This document shows, in pieces, positions 44,040 through 53,544 of a stretch of 64,000 nucleotides of DNA. A program made the position numbers and the translations under genes. Below the pieces are notes generated by a model. It was not told the DNA's origin and did not search any database. It saw only the letters and a program-made list of their open reading frames with translations. This DNA is from Ensifer sesbaniae (GTDB taxonomy: Bacteria; Pseudomonadota; Alphaproteobacteria; Rhizobiales; Rhizobiaceae). The stretch lies in the NCBI RefSeq assembly GCF_013283665.1, contig NZ_JABEKU010000002.1, positions 1,548,863 to 1,612,862 of the forward strand. The letters are read 5' to 3'. Numbering within the stretch: the first letter of the stretch is position 1; each line of letters starts with the position of its first letter.

Positions 44040-45245
44040 ATGGACGGCATCGTTATCATTGGCGCCGGGGAGTCCGGCACCCGTGCGGCCTTTGCGCTGC
44101 GGGAAACAGGGTTTTCCGGCAGCGTCACGCTGGTCGGCGCGGAACCGCATCTGCCCTATGAGCGCCCGCCGCTCTCGAAGCCATTGGATGGTGCGGTGCA
44201 GATGAAGCCGATCTGCAGGGGCGACGCGCTGGAGTCCGTCGGGATCGACTATCTTCAGGGCGTATCCGCCTTGAGGATCGACGCGGATGCCCGGTCCGTC
44301 GCTTTGAGCGATGGACGGACGCTCGCCTATGACAAGTTGCTGCTCGCCACCGGCGCCCGCCCGCGACGGCTCAATTGCCCGGGGGCCGAGCGCGCGCTCG
44401 ATTTTCGCACCTATGCCGATGCGGCGGCGATCTTCGCCCGTGCCGAAGCCGGCAAAATGGTTGCGATCATTGGCGGCGGTCTGATCGGCTTGGAGCTTGC
44501 GGCCGTGCTGCGCGGCAAAGGGATCGCCGTCAGCGTCATCGAAATGGCGCCGAAGCCGCTCGGCCGCGCCGTTCCTCCGCGCTTCGCCACAAGACTCCAC
44601 GCCCGCCATCAGGATGAAGGCGTTGTTTTTCATCTCGGGCAGAGTATCGCCGAAATCACTGACGATGCGATTGTTCTCGCCGATGGCATTGCGGTGCCGG
44701 CCGATATCGTTGTCGCAGCCATTGGCGTTCAGCCGGATATCGCGCTCGCCGAGGCGGCGGGGCTTGCGACAGGAAACGGCATTCTGACGGACGGTCATCT
44801 GCGGACCAGCGACCCGAATATTTATGCGGCTGGCGACTGCGCGGCCGTTGCTCAGCCGGGTGGAGGGCATGTGCGATTTGAAAGCTGGCGCAATGCGCGC
44901 AGCCAGGCGGAGACGGCGGCTCGGAACTTAGCCGGCGGCAAAGAAACACTCATGGCCATCCCCTGGTTCTGGTCCGATCAGTACGATCTCGGCCTCCAGG
45001 TAGCGGGCTTGCCGCATCCAGACCATCAGAGCGTTACGCGCCGGCTCGACGGCGGCGAACTCGAATTCTACCTGGATGGCGGGCGTCTCGTCGCGGCCGC
45101 AGGCCTCGGTCTCGGCAATAGTCTCGCCAAGGATATCAAGCTGGCGGAGATGCTGATTGCCGCCGGCGTCAGCCCTGACCCCGCTGCACTCGCCGACACG
45201 AGCGTGAACCTCAAGGCACTGCTCAAGAGCGCGCGGGCGGCCTGA
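44040..45245 (+). CDS. mocF: FAD-dependent ferredoxin reductase, MocF-like
   Basis: A 401-residue flavoprotein of the oxygenase-coupled NADH-ferredoxin reductase family. It shows the FAD motif IIGAGESGTRAAFAL, the PYERPPLSKPL stretch, the NADH motif AIIGGGLIGLELAAVL and the late FAD motif IYAAGDCAAVAQP. It passes electrons from NAD(P)H to the Rieske ferredoxin encoded at 43391. The ATG at 44040 follows GGAG at a good distance; the open frame extends further upstream across the mocB scar but without homology. It overlaps the next gene by one base (TGATG). Confidence 0.83.
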   Translation: MDGIVIIGAGESGTRAAFALRETGFSGSVTLVGAEPHLPYERPPLSKPLDGAVQMKPICRGDALESVGIDYLQGVSALRIDADARSVALSDGRTLAYDKLLLATGARPRRLNCPGAERALDFRTYADAAAIFARAEAGKMVAIIGGGLIGLELAAVLRGKGIAVSVIEMAPKPLGRAVPPRFATRLHARHQDEGVVFHLGQSIAEITDDAIVLADGIAVPADIVVAAIGVQPDIALAEAAGLATGNGILTDGHLRTSDPNIYAAGDCAAVAQPGGGHVRFESWRNARSQAETAARNLAGGKETLMAIPWFWSDQYDLGLQVAGLPHPDHQSVTRRLDGGELEFYLDGGRLVAAAGLGLGNSLAKDIKLAEMLIAAGVSPDPAALADTSVNLKALLKSARAA

Positions 45246-46126
45246 TGCAGACGCTGCTTGTCTTTCAATCACTCTGGGCGATGGAACGTCGGCATGCCGA
45301 CGGCTACGAGCGCAGCCTCGAAGAAAACATCGCTGATATCGTCGCGGCCGGGTTCGACGGCATCAGCGCGCACTACACCAGCCGTCGCGACGTCGTTCGC
45401 CTTAACGAAGCGATCCGGGGCACCGGCCTGAAGATCGAGGGCGTCTGCTTTCCACGGACTGTCGAGGACCTGCGGCTGACGCTCGAACTGGCGACGGATT
45501 TTCCCGTCAGCCACATCGATCTGCAGGCGGATGTCCGTCCGCGCCGGATCGAGGACTGTCTGCCGCTTCTCGACGGATGGATGCGGCTCGCAGAGGAGAC
45601 AGGCGTTCCCGTCTATATCGAGACCCACCGCCACCGGATCACCAGCGACCTGTTGTTCACGCTCGATCTCCTCGAGCATCGACCCGATCTGCCGCTTCTC
45701 GCCGACCTCTCGCACTATCTGGTTGGTCGCGAATTTGCCTTCCCGGTCGAAGAGGAAAGCCACGCGCAGATCCGGCGCATCCTCGACAACGCCGAGGCCT
45801 TTCACGGCCGTATCGGTTCGTGCCAACAGATTCAGGTCGAGATTTCCTTTCCGCACCATCGCCCCTGGGTCGATCTCTTCTGCGGCTGGTGGAGCTATGG
45901 TTTCGCCAATTGGCGAACCCGTGCTTCTGCCGATGCCGAACTGGTCATGACCTGCGAGCTTGGTCCCAGGCCCTATGCGATCACCAGGGCGGACGGCGAA
46001 GACTCCACGGACCGGTGGGCCGAAGCGCTCGCGCTTCGGCAAATGGTACGGCAGCTATGGGGTGAGAGCACAGACGCCTCGGGCAACAGGATGCCCGACG
46101 TGCGAATGCCGGCCCTCATCACGTAA
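45245..46126 (+). CDS. Sugar phosphate isomerase/epimerase-like TIM-barrel protein
   Basis: A 293-residue protein of the AP-endonuclease-2/xylose-isomerase-like TIM-barrel superfamily. Barrel strands with likely metal ligands are VYIETHRHRI, LLADLSHYLV and the late VMTCELGPRPYAI. Family members include inosose dehydratase (IolE), MocC and various keto-sugar isomerases. Its start overlaps the reductase stop, so it belongs to the moc-like unit and may act on the demethylated cyclitol. I cannot tell whether it is MocC itself. The convergent LysR gene overlaps its 3' end by eight bases. Confidence 0.75.
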   Translation: MQTLLVFQSLWAMERRHADGYERSLEENIADIVAAGFDGISAHYTSRRDVVRLNEAIRGTGLKIEGVCFPRTVEDLRLTLELATDFPVSHIDLQADVRPRRIEDCLPLLDGWMRLAEETGVPVYIETHRHRITSDLLFTLDLLEHRPDLPLLADLSHYLVGREFAFPVEEESHAQIRRILDNAEAFHGRIGSCQQIQVEISFPHHRPWVDLFCGWWSYGFANWRTRASADAELVMTCELGPRPYAITRADGEDSTDRWAEALALRQMVRQLWGESTDASGNRMPDVRMPALIT

Positions 46127-47060
46127 CGAACGAAGGCCGGAAGGGGAGATTGTGCTCAAGGCCGAGCCAGGGCGGGTTTTCCGCATACATTTCCTCGATC
46201 AGCTGCTTGATCAGCTCGATGTGGCGCGAATTGTCGCCGACCCGGTGGTTGAGGATGACAGGCGAGGTCGCGCGTTCCCCCTCGATCATGCGGTAGTGGA
46301 GATCCGAGCGCACCTGGCGCGCCGAGGAGGGGACAATGCAAAGACCCGCTTCCGAGGCGACAAGACCAAGGGCGCTCTGGATCTCGCGCACTTCATGCAC
46401 CTCCGCCGGGCGCACATCGTGGGCGTGAAGCAGGCTTAGCACGTGGTCGGCATAGCTCGGGCGCGGCTCCTTCGGATAGACGATCAGCGTCTGGCCACCA
46501 AGCGCACTTAAGGGCAGGGGCGACGTTTCCTCAGCCAGCGGCGTGCCCTGGGGTATCGCCAAGGCGAGGCGTTCCTCACGCATGAGGATGCCGACGACGT
46601 TGGGATCGTTGTGGTGAAGCCGGCCGAAGCCGACATCGATCCGTCCTTCCTTCAACGCCGCGATCTGCTGCACCGACACCATCTCGAGCAACCGTATGTC
46701 GAGCTCGGGCGCGTTCTGGCGCAGCTTGCGCACGAGCGTCGGCAATCCGCCATAGAGCGTGGAGGCGACGAAGCCGATGGACAGGACGCGGTTCTGGTTG
46801 AGGCCAACGCGGCGCGTGGCCTCAACCATCTGCTCGACTCGCCCCAGAACCTGCAGCGACTGTTCGTAGAACAACCGGCCGGCCTCAGTCAGCCGCACCG
46901 GGCGGCTCTTGCGGATGATCAGCGGGACACCCAGCTCTTCTTCCAAAAGCTGGATTTGCCGGCTGAGCGGGGGCTGGGCGATGTGCAACTGCTCGGCGGC
47001 GCGCGTGAAATTGCGCTCACGGGCGACGGCGACGAAATAGCGAAGCTGGCGCAGATCCAT
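46119..47060 (-). CDS. catR: LysR-type regulator of the cat/ben genes (CatR/BenM-like)
   Basis: A 313-residue LysR protein. The HTH region LRQLRYFVAVARERNFTRAA then EQLHIAQPPLSRQIQLLEEE is very close to CatM/BenM/CatR proteins, which bind cis,cis-muconate (and benzoate for BenM). It is divergent from catB over 153 bp, the classical position for CatR-type activators, with two near-consensus ATAC-x7-GTAT sites in the interval. It should activate catBCA and perhaps the ben genes when muconate builds up. Confidence 0.85.
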   Translation of the reverse strand: MDLRQLRYFVAVARERNFTRAAEQLHIAQPPLSRQIQLLEEELGVPLIIRKSRPVRLTEAGRLFYEQSLQVLGRVEQMVEATRRVGLNQNRVLSIGFVASTLYGGLPTLVRKLRQNAPELDIRLLEMVSVQQIAALKEGRIDVGFGRLHHNDPNVVGILMREERLALAIPQGTPLAEETSPLPLSALGGQTLIVYPKEPRPSYADHVLSLLHAHDVRPAEVHEVREIQSALGLVASEAGLCIVPSSARQVRSDLHYRMIEGERATSPVILNHRVGDNSRHIELIKQLIEEMYAENPPWLGLEHNLPFRPSFVT

Positions 47061-47081
47061 GGTCTAGCTCCCGATATTCTC

Positions 47082-47157
47082 CTACTATTGCGGTATGTTG
47101 CAATGCGGCAACTGCCTGAATACCCGCAATCTTTGCCATACTATATCATAAAGGTAT
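47082..47157. promoter_or_regulatory. Two CatM/BenM-type binding sites between catR and catB
   Basis: CTAC-x7-GTAT at 47082-47096 and ATAT-x7-GTAT at 47143-47157 each differ by one base from the ATAC-N7-GTAT site known for CatM and BenM. The first lies 22 bp from catR, suited to autorepression; the second 57 bp upstream of catB. Confidence 0.65.
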
Positions 47158-47213
47158 CATAGCGAACCTAATTGGTGTTGGACGCCGCCGGGTCCGCGGC
47201 GCACAGTCACGCC

Positions 47214-48395
47214 ATGAACAAGATCCTTGCCCCCATTGCTCCGACCGCAGCCCTTTCCCCCGTTGTCGAACGGGTCGAAACGATGCTGGTCGACCTGCCG
47301 ACCATCCGGCCGCACAAGCTCTCCGTTGCGACCATGACCGGCCAGACGCTGATGCTGGTGAAGGTGCACTGCAGCGACGGCACGGTTGGCATCGGCGAGG
47401 GCACGACGATCGGCGGTCTTGCCTATGGGGGCGAGAGCCCGGAAACGATGAAGCTTGCCATCGATACCTATTTCGCGCCTGTCATGATCGGCGAGGACGC
47501 GAGCCATGTCCGCGCTCTGATGATGCGGATTGGCAAGGCGGTGAAGGAAAATCGCTTCGCCAAGAGCGCGGTGGAAACCGCCCTGCTCGACGCCCATGGC
47601 AAGCGTCTTGGCCTGCCGATCAGCGAACTGCTTGGTGGGGCATTGCGCAAGCGGCTGCCGGTCGCCTGGACGCTTGCCTCCGGCGATACCGCGAAAGACA
47701 TTGCCGAGGCCGAGACGATGCTCGACCTTCGCCGCCATCGGATCTTCAAATTGAAGATCGGCGCCAGGCCTTTGAAGGACGATATCGCCCATGTGGCAGC
47801 GATCAAGCAGGCGCTGGGTGACCGCGGCGCTGTGCGTGTCGACGTCAACATGGCCTGGAGCGAATTCGAGGCGGCCTACGGCATGGCGGCGCTGGCGGAG
47901 GCCGGCTGTGAACTGATCGAACAGCCGGTCGCTTCGACGGCGGCGCTCAAGCGCCTGGTCCGTCGTTTCCCGGTGGCGCTGATGGCGGACGAGTCGCTCA
48001 CCGGTCCGGAATCTGCCTTCGAGATAGCGAAGAGCAAAGGCGCCGACGTTTTTGCCGTCAAGATCGAGCAGAGCGGTGGCCTCTTCAATGCCCAGCGTGT
48101 CGCGGCGATCGCCGATGCCGCCGGCATCGAGCTCTATGGCGGCACGATGCTGGAAGGTGGCGTCGGCACGGCGGCGTCAGCCCATGTGTTTTCCACCTTC
48201 GCCAATCTGCAATGGGGCACGGAGCTTTTCGGCCCGCTGCTCTTGACCGAGGAAATTTTGGCGACGCCGCTCGATTACAGCGATTTCGAACTGACGGTGC
48301 CGGATGGACCGGGTCTCGGGATCGAACTCGACGAAGACCGCCTGAAGTTCTTTGCGCGCGACGGACTGCGCAAGACGATCAGCGTTGCAAAGTGA
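47214..48395 (+). CDS. catB: Muconate cycloisomerase
   Basis: CatB converts cis,cis-muconate to muconolactone. The 393-residue protein is in the enolase superfamily with the KxK base in HRIFKLKIGARP, metal ligands in VRVDVNMAW, LIEQPV and ALMADESL, and the second lysine in FAVKIEQSGG. The early region PTIRPHKLSVATMTGQTLML matches muconate and chloromuconate cycloisomerases. ATG 47214 is the most likely start given family length. It is divergent from catR and is followed by catC and catA, so it opens the catBCA unit. Confidence 0.92.
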   Translation: MNKILAPIAPTAALSPVVERVETMLVDLPTIRPHKLSVATMTGQTLMLVKVHCSDGTVGIGEGTTIGGLAYGGESPETMKLAIDTYFAPVMIGEDASHVRALMMRIGKAVKENRFAKSAVETALLDAHGKRLGLPISELLGGALRKRLPVAWTLASGDTAKDIAEAETMLDLRRHRIFKLKIGARPLKDDIAHVAAIKQALGDRGAVRVDVNMAWSEFEAAYGMAALAEAGCELIEQPVASTAALKRLVRRFPVALMADESLTGPESAFEIAKSKGADVFAVKIEQSGGLFNAQRVAAIADAAGIELYGGTMLEGGVGTAASAHVFSTFANLQWGTELFGPLLLTEEILATPLDYSDFELTVPDGPGLGIELDEDRLKFFARDGLRKTISVAK

Positions 48396-48405
48396 GGAGC
48401 AGGTC

Positions 48406-48696
48406 ATGCTGTTTCACGTCAGAATGGACGTCTGCATTCCCCATGATTTCCCCGCCGAACAGGCGGCCGAAATTATCGCCCGGGAAAAGGCCTATTCGCA
48501 GGAGCTGCAGCGGAACGGCAAGTGGCGGCACATCTGGCGGATCGCCGGTGAGTACGCGAACTATAGTGTTTTCGACGTCAGGGACAATGCCGAGCTGCAC
48601 GAGGTCCTCTCCGGCCTGCCGCTCTTCAAATTCATGGAGATCGCGGTGACGCCGCTTCTTCGGCATCCTTCATCGATCCGCGAGGACGATACCTAG
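48406..48696 (+). CDS. catC: Muconolactone delta-isomerase
   Basis: CatC isomerises muconolactone to 3-oxoadipate enol-lactone. The 96-residue length is exactly typical (decameric enzyme in Pseudomonas is 96). The opening MLFHVRMDVCIPHDFP, the helix EIIAREKAYSQELQRNGKW and the segment IWRIAGEYANYSVFDV match the family. It starts 10 bp after catB with a GAGGAGCAGG site and precedes catA by 73 bp. Confidence 0.93.
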   Translation: MLFHVRMDVCIPHDFPAEQAAEIIAREKAYSQELQRNGKWRHIWRIAGEYANYSVFDVRDNAELHEVLSGLPLFKFMEIAVTPLLRHPSSIREDDT

Positions 48697-48769
48697 AATT
48701 CGTTCAGCCGTCGCCGGGAGGTTGGCAGACGGCACCCGCTTTCAAACTGATCCAAGTGGAGGAATTGAT

Positions 48770-49708
48770 ATGAGCGTGAAGATTTTCGACAAGCCGGAGA
48801 CCCAGGACTTCCTGAAGGTCTTGAGCGGCCTCGACAAGGACGGCGGCAACCCGCGCGTCAAAGAGATCGTGCACCGGCTGATGTCCGACCTGTTCAAGGC
48901 GATCGACGATCTCGACATCACTCCGGACGAATATTGGACTGGCATTGCCTGGTTGAACGAGATCGGTGCTGCCGGTCAGGCCGGCCTGATTTCGCCCGGC
49001 CTCGGCCTCGACCACTTCCTCGACGAACGTCTCGACGCGATCGACGAGGAGCTCGGCATCAAGAACCCGACGCCACGCACCATCGAAGGGCCGCTTTATG
49101 TCGCCGGCGCACCGGCTTCGGAAGGTTTCGCCCGCCTTGATGATGGCCGCGACACCAATGGCAAGACGCTGATCATGCACGGCACCGTCTATGGTGCTGA
49201 CGGCAAGCCTCTCCAGGGCGCGACCGTCGAAGTCTGGCACTGCGACACCCGCGGCTTCTATTCCCACTTCGACCCGACCGGCCTGCAATCACCGTTCAAC
49301 ATGCGCCGCACGATCGTGACCGATACCAAGGGCTGTTACAAATTCCAGAGCATCGTGCCCCATGGTTACGGCGTCCCTCCAGGAAGCCCGACCGAACAGT
49401 TGCTCTCGGCGCTTGGACGCCATGGCCAGCGCCCGGCCCATATCCACTTCTTCATCAGCGCCGACGGCCACCGGAAGCTCACGACCCAGATCAACATCGC
49501 CGGCGACCCGCTGGTCAATGACGATTTCGCCTATGCGACGCGTGACGGCCTGGTGCCTGATGTTACCGAGCGGACCGACGAGGCGAGCATCAAGGCCAAC
49601 AATCTCTCCGGCCCGTTTGCCGAGATCGAATTCGACATCCATCTCACCGCCTTGGTGAATGGCGTCGACAACCAGATCAACGAGCAGCGCAAGCGCGCTG
49701 CCGCCTGA
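48770..49708 (+). CDS. catA: Catechol 1,2-dioxygenase
   Basis: CatA opens the catechol ring between the hydroxyls to give cis,cis-muconate, using non-heme Fe(III). The 312-residue protein has the N-terminal dimerisation helices, then the intradiol core: PLYVAGAP (first Tyr), [28 protein letters not shown] (second Tyr) and [14 protein letters not shown] (the two iron His). The ATG at 48770 follows GGAGG. It lies between catC and benA, so the pathway genes are in one run, although the 98 bp to benA may hold another promoter. Confidence 0.95.
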   Translation: MSVKIFDKPETQDFLKVLSGLDKDGGNPRVKEIVHRLMSDLFKAIDDLDITPDEYWTGIAWLNEIGAAGQAGLISPGLGLDHFLDERLDAIDEELGIKNPTPRTIEGPLYVAGAPASEGFARLDDGRDTNGKTLIMHGTVYGADGKPLQGATVEVWHCDTRGFYSHFDPTGLQSPFNMRRTIVTDTKGCYKFQSIVPHGYGVPPGSPTEQLLSALGRHGQRPAHIHFFISADGHRKLTTQINIAGDPLVNDDFAYATRDGLVPDVTERTDEASIKANNLSGPFAEIEFDIHLTALVNGVDNQINEQRKRAAA

Positions 49709-49806
49709 TCCTTTCCAGCGGCGGCCAAATGAGCCGCCGCCCCCGACACCGACATTGTTGCAATCGCCGAGCCGAACACGGGTCAGCCGTTTGCGGGAGA
49801 AGAACC

Positions 49807-51165
49807 ATGTCTGCGATTATCGATAAAGCTGAGGCCCTCGACAACCTGCTCGCGACCGCGGTCGAGGATGATCATGAGGCAGGCACGTTCCGCTGCCGTC
49901 GCGACATCTTCACCAACGAAGATCTCTTCGAACTGGAGATGAAGCACATCTTCGAAAGCAACTGGGTCTACCTCGCCCACGAGAGCCAGATCCCCGAGAA
50001 CAACGACTATTACACCACCTATATCGGCCGGCAGCCTGTCGTCGTCACCCGTGACAAGACAGGCGAGCTACACGCGGTCATCAATGCCTGTGCCCACCGC
50101 GGCGCGATGCTCTGTCGGCGCAAGCACGGCAACAAGGGCAGCTTCACCTGTCCCTTCCACGGCTGGACCTTCTCCAACGCCGGTAAGCTCTTGAAGGTGA
50201 AGGACGAGAAGACGACGCAATATCCGCCGCAATTCGCGAAAGACGGCTCGCACGACCTGAAGCGCGTCGCCCGTTTCGAGAGCTACCGCGGCTTCCTGTT
50301 CGGCAGCCTGAACCCGGACGTCTCGTCGCTCGAAGACTATCTCGGCGAAACCAAGGTCATCATCGACCAGATCGTCGACCAGGCGCCCGACGGGCTCGAA
50401 GTGCTGCGCGGCAATTCCTCCTACATCTACGACGGGAACTGGAAGCTGCAGATGGAGAACGGCTGCGACGGTTATCACGTCAGCTCCGTGCACTGGAACT
50501 ATGCCGCCACGATGGGCCGTCGCAACGAAGAGGGCACCAAGGCGGTCGACGCCAGCAGCTGGAGCCGCTCGATCGCCGGCGTCTATGGCTTCGACAATGG
50601 CCACATCCTGCTCTGGACCAACACTATGAACCCGGAGGTTCGGCCGATCTTCAGCCATCGCGAGGAGATCAAGGCGCGGGTCGGCGAGGTCCAGGCGGAT
50701 TTCATCGTCAACCAGACACGCAACCTCTGCCTCTATCCGAATGTGTTCCTGATGGATCAGTTCAGCACGCAGATCCGCGTGACCCGCCCGATCAGTGTCG
50801 ACAAGACCGAGATCAGCATCTTCTGCTTCGCGCCGAAGGGCGAAAGCACTGCCGATCGCACACTGCGCATCCGCCAATATGAGGATTTCTTCAACGTCTC
50901 CGGCATGGGCACAGCGGACGATCTCGAAGAGTTCCGCGCCTGCCAGCAAGGCTATGCCGGCATCACCGCGCTCTGGAACGACCTGTCGCGCGGTGCCCCG
51001 CTCTGGATCGATGGCCCGGACGAGAATGCCAGGCGCATGGGTATCGAGCCGCTGCTTTCGGGCGAGCGCAGCGAGGACGAAGGCCTCTTTGTCCGCCAGC
51101 ACGAGTATTGGGTGAAGGTGATGCGCGCAGCGCTTGCCTCTGAAAGGAAGGGAGCGGTCGCATGA
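49807..51165 (+). CDS. benA: Benzoate 1,2-dioxygenase large (alpha) subunit
   Basis: A 452-residue Rieske oxygenase alpha subunit. The Rieske ligands are C95-A-H97 and C115-P-F-H118, and the catalytic iron ligands lie in [17 protein letters not shown]. Together with BenB and BenC it adds O2 to benzoate to form the cis-1,2-diol carboxylate. Length and the LFGSLNPDV and [12 protein letters not shown] stretches match benzoate/toluate dioxygenases; anthranilate dioxygenase is a close alternative, but the benD gene and benK downstream favour benzoate. GGGAG precedes the start. Confidence 0.93.
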   Translation: MSAIIDKAEALDNLLATAVEDDHEAGTFRCRRDIFTNEDLFELEMKHIFESNWVYLAHESQIPENNDYYTTYIGRQPVVVTRDKTGELHAVINACAHRGAMLCRRKHGNKGSFTCPFHGWTFSNAGKLLKVKDEKTTQYPPQFAKDGSHDLKRVARFESYRGFLFGSLNPDVSSLEDYLGETKVIIDQIVDQAPDGLEVLRGNSSYIYDGNWKLQMENGCDGYHVSSVHWNYAATMGRRNEEGTKAVDASSWSRSIAGVYGFDNGHILLWTNTMNPEVRPIFSHREEIKARVGEVQADFIVNQTRNLCLYPNVFLMDQFSTQIRVTRPISVDKTEISIFCFAPKGESTADRTLRIRQYEDFFNVSGMGTADDLEEFRACQQGYAGITALWNDLSRGAPLWIDGPDENARRMGIEPLLSGERSEDEGLFVRQHEYWVKVMRAALASERKGAVA

Positions 51166-51650
51166 GCATCTCCTTTGAAGCCGCTTGCGCCTTTCTCTAC
51201 CGCGAAGCGCGCCTGCTCGACGATCGCCAATGGGACGAATGGCTGACCTGCTATGCGCCCGACGTCAGCTACTGGATGCCCGCCTGGGACGACGACGATC
51301 AACTGACCGAGGATCCGCAGTCAGAGATCTCGCTGATCTATTATCCGAGCCGCGACGGCCTGGAAGATCGCGTCTTCCGCATCAAGACCGAACGTTCCGG
51401 TGCATCCACGCCGGAGCCGCGCACCAGTCACAACGTCACCAATGTCGAACGGGTGGCTGATCGCGGTGAGGAGGCGGACTTCCGCTACAACTTCCACACG
51501 CTCAACCACCGCTACAAGGTCACCGACCATTTCTTCGGGACCATGTTCGTCACGCTGCGCAAGAGCGGCGGTGAGCTCGTGATTTCGCGGAAGAAAATCG
51601 TGCTGAAGAACGACTACATCCGCCAGGTCATCGACGTCTACCACATCTGA
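51162..51650 (+). CDS. benB: Benzoate 1,2-dioxygenase small (beta) subunit
   Basis: A 162-residue ring-hydroxylating dioxygenase beta subunit: [37 protein letters not shown] and the [20 protein letters not shown] segment are characteristic. It has no cofactor and holds the alpha3beta3 hexamer together. Start ATG overlaps the benA stop by four bases. It is followed by benC after 39 bp. Confidence 0.95.
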   Translation: MSISFEAACAFLYREARLLDDRQWDEWLTCYAPDVSYWMPAWDDDDQLTEDPQSEISLIYYPSRDGLEDRVFRIKTERSGASTPEPRTSHNVTNVERVADRGEEADFRYNFHTLNHRYKVTDHFFGTMFVTLRKSGGELVISRKKIVLKNDYIRQVIDVYHI

Positions 51651-51689
51651 CGGTCGGCGCCTGACAAGACAGGAATGGGAGGAGCAACC

Positions 51690-52718
51690 ATGGCCAGCTA
51701 CAGGATCGCTTTGAATTTTGAGGACGGCGTCACTCGCTTCGTCGAATGCAGGGACGATGAGAAGGTGCTCGACGCCGCCTTCCGCAACAAGATCAACCTG
51801 CCGATGGACTGTTCCGACGGTGTATGCGGCACCTGCAAGTGCCGCGCCGAAAGCGGCGCTTATGACCTCGGCGACGACTTTATCGACGATGCGCTGACGG
51901 CGGACGAGGCTCAGAGCGGATTGGTGCTCACCTGTCAGATGAAGCCGTCGAGCGATTGCGTAATCGCGGTGCCGACGACGTCGGCCGCCTGCAAGACCGG
52001 ACAGCAGAAGTTCGCGGCAACAGTCGCGCGTGTCACGCCACACAATGATGCGGCGATCGTGCTCGAACTGGATATCGAAGGTGCTGCGGCGCCGGCCTTT
52101 CTGCCCGGGCAGTATGTCAATATCGACGTGCCCGGCAGCGGCCAAAGCCGTTCCTATTCCTTCTCGTCGGCGCCCGGTGAACAGCGCATCTGCTTCCTGA
52201 TCAAGAAGATCCCGGGCGGGGTGATGAGCACGTGGCTGGAGCGTGCCGAAGTCGGCGCGAAACTCAACCTGACCGGCCCGCTCGGCAGCTTCTATCTGCG
52301 CGAGGTCCATCGCCCCCTCCTGTTTCTGGCTGGCGGCACCGGCCTTGCGCCGTTCCTGTCGATGCTTGAACAACTCGCCCGCACAAACGCCGAGCAGAAG
52401 GTCCATCTCATCTACGGCGTCACCCGCGATCTGGACCTGGTGCTGGTCGACGAGATCGAGGCCTACGCCAAACTACTTCCCAACTTCACTTACGCGACCG
52501 TCGTCGCGGACGCCGCCTCCAGCCATCCGCGCAAGGGGTGGGTCACCCAGCATATGCCGGAAGAGCTGCTCAACGGTGGTCATGTCGACGTCTATCTCTG
52601 CGGTCCGCCGCCGATGGTCGACGCGGTGCGCAAGCACTTCGACGAGAGTGGCATTACGCCCAACAGCTTCCACTACGAGAAGTTCACGCCGAATGTCGTG
52701 GCGAAGGAGGCAGCATGA
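51690..52718 (+). CDS. benC: Benzoate dioxygenase reductase (ferredoxin, FAD and NAD domains)
   Basis: A 342-residue electron-transfer protein. Residues 1-100 form a plant-type [2Fe-2S] ferredoxin (MDCSDGVCGTCKC plus a later cysteine in VLTCQ), residues about 105-200 an FAD domain (RSYSFSSAP) and the rest an NADH domain (LLFLAGGTGLAPFLSML, VYLCGPPPMVD). It supplies electrons from NADH to BenAB. GGGAGGAG precedes the start; the stop overlaps benD (ATGA). Confidence 0.95.
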   Translation: MASYRIALNFEDGVTRFVECRDDEKVLDAAFRNKINLPMDCSDGVCGTCKCRAESGAYDLGDDFIDDALTADEAQSGLVLTCQMKPSSDCVIAVPTTSAACKTGQQKFAATVARVTPHNDAAIVLELDIEGAAAPAFLPGQYVNIDVPGSGQSRSYSFSSAPGEQRICFLIKKIPGGVMSTWLERAEVGAKLNLTGPLGSFYLREVHRPLLFLAGGTGLAPFLSMLEQLARTNAEQKVHLIYGVTRDLDLVLVDEIEAYAKLLPNFTYATVVADAASSHPRKGWVTQHMPEELLNGGHVDVYLCGPPPMVDAVRKHFDESGITPNSFHYEKFTPNVVAKEAA

Positions 52719-53503
52719 AAACGGTCCTCTTTGCCGACCGTTTCGCCGGCAAAGTAATCGTGGTGACCGGTGCCGCCCAGGGCATCGGCCGTGCCGTGGC
52801 GCTGCGGGCCGCGGCGGAAGGCGGCAAGGTGCTGTTCGTCGACCGCGCCGATTTCGTCGCCGAGGTGGCGGCGGAGGCGGACAGTGAGCGGGCGACCGCC
52901 TTCGAAGCCGATCTCGAAACCCATGAGGGGGCGGCAGCGGCGATGCGCTTTGCTGCCGAAAGGTTCGGCGGCATCGACATCCTGATCAACAATGTCGGCG
53001 GTGCGATCCGTATGCGTCCCTTCGAGGAATTCGAGCCGGCGCAGATCGACGCGGAGATTCGCCGTTCGCTGATGCCCACGCTTTATTGCTGCCATGCCGT
53101 GCTGCCGCATCTCTTCGCTCGTGGCGGCGGCACCATTGTCAATGTGTCCTCAAACGCCACGCGCGGCATTCATCGTGTGCCCTATTCGGCGGCGAAGGGC
53201 GGCGTCAATGCCATCACCCAGTCGCTGGCGATGGAGCTTGCGGAGCGCAACATCCGGGTCGTCGCAACAGCGCCGGGTGGGACAGAGGCGCCGCCGCGCC
53301 GCATCCCGCGCAATGCGGAGGGTGACAGCGAAGCCGAGAAGTCCTGGATGGGGGACGTCTTTGCCCAGGTAAAGCAGTCGAGCTTCATGAAGCGCTACGG
53401 CAGCATCGAGGAGCAAGCGGCGCCCATTCTGTTCCTGGCCTCGGACGAGGCCTCCTACATCACCGGCAATGTGCTGCCGGTCGCCGGCGGCGATCTCGGC
53501 TGA
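52715..53503 (+). CDS. benD: cis-1,2-Dihydroxycyclohexadiene carboxylate dehydrogenase
   Basis: BenD oxidises and decarboxylates the benzoate cis-diol to catechol with NAD. The 262-residue SDR has the cofactor motif TGAAQGIGRAVALRAA, the NNVGG motif typical of BenD (LINNVGGAIRMRPFEEF), catalytic serine (NVSSNATRG) and YSAAKGGVNAITQS. The late PPRRIPRNAEG stretch is also BenD-like. The start overlaps benC by four bases, completing benABCD. Confidence 0.93.
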   Translation: MKTVLFADRFAGKVIVVTGAAQGIGRAVALRAAAEGGKVLFVDRADFVAEVAAEADSERATAFEADLETHEGAAAAMRFAAERFGGIDILINNVGGAIRMRPFEEFEPAQIDAEIRRSLMPTLYCCHAVLPHLFARGGGTIVNVSSNATRGIHRVPYSAAKGGVNAITQSLAMELAERNIRVVATAPGGTEAPPRRIPRNAEGDSEAEKSWMGDVFAQVKQSSFMKRYGSIEEQAAPILFLASDEASYITGNVLPVAGGDLG

Positions 53504-53544
53504 CGGTTCCTTGTTTAAACGCGCAAACACCTGGGGAGGAGACG

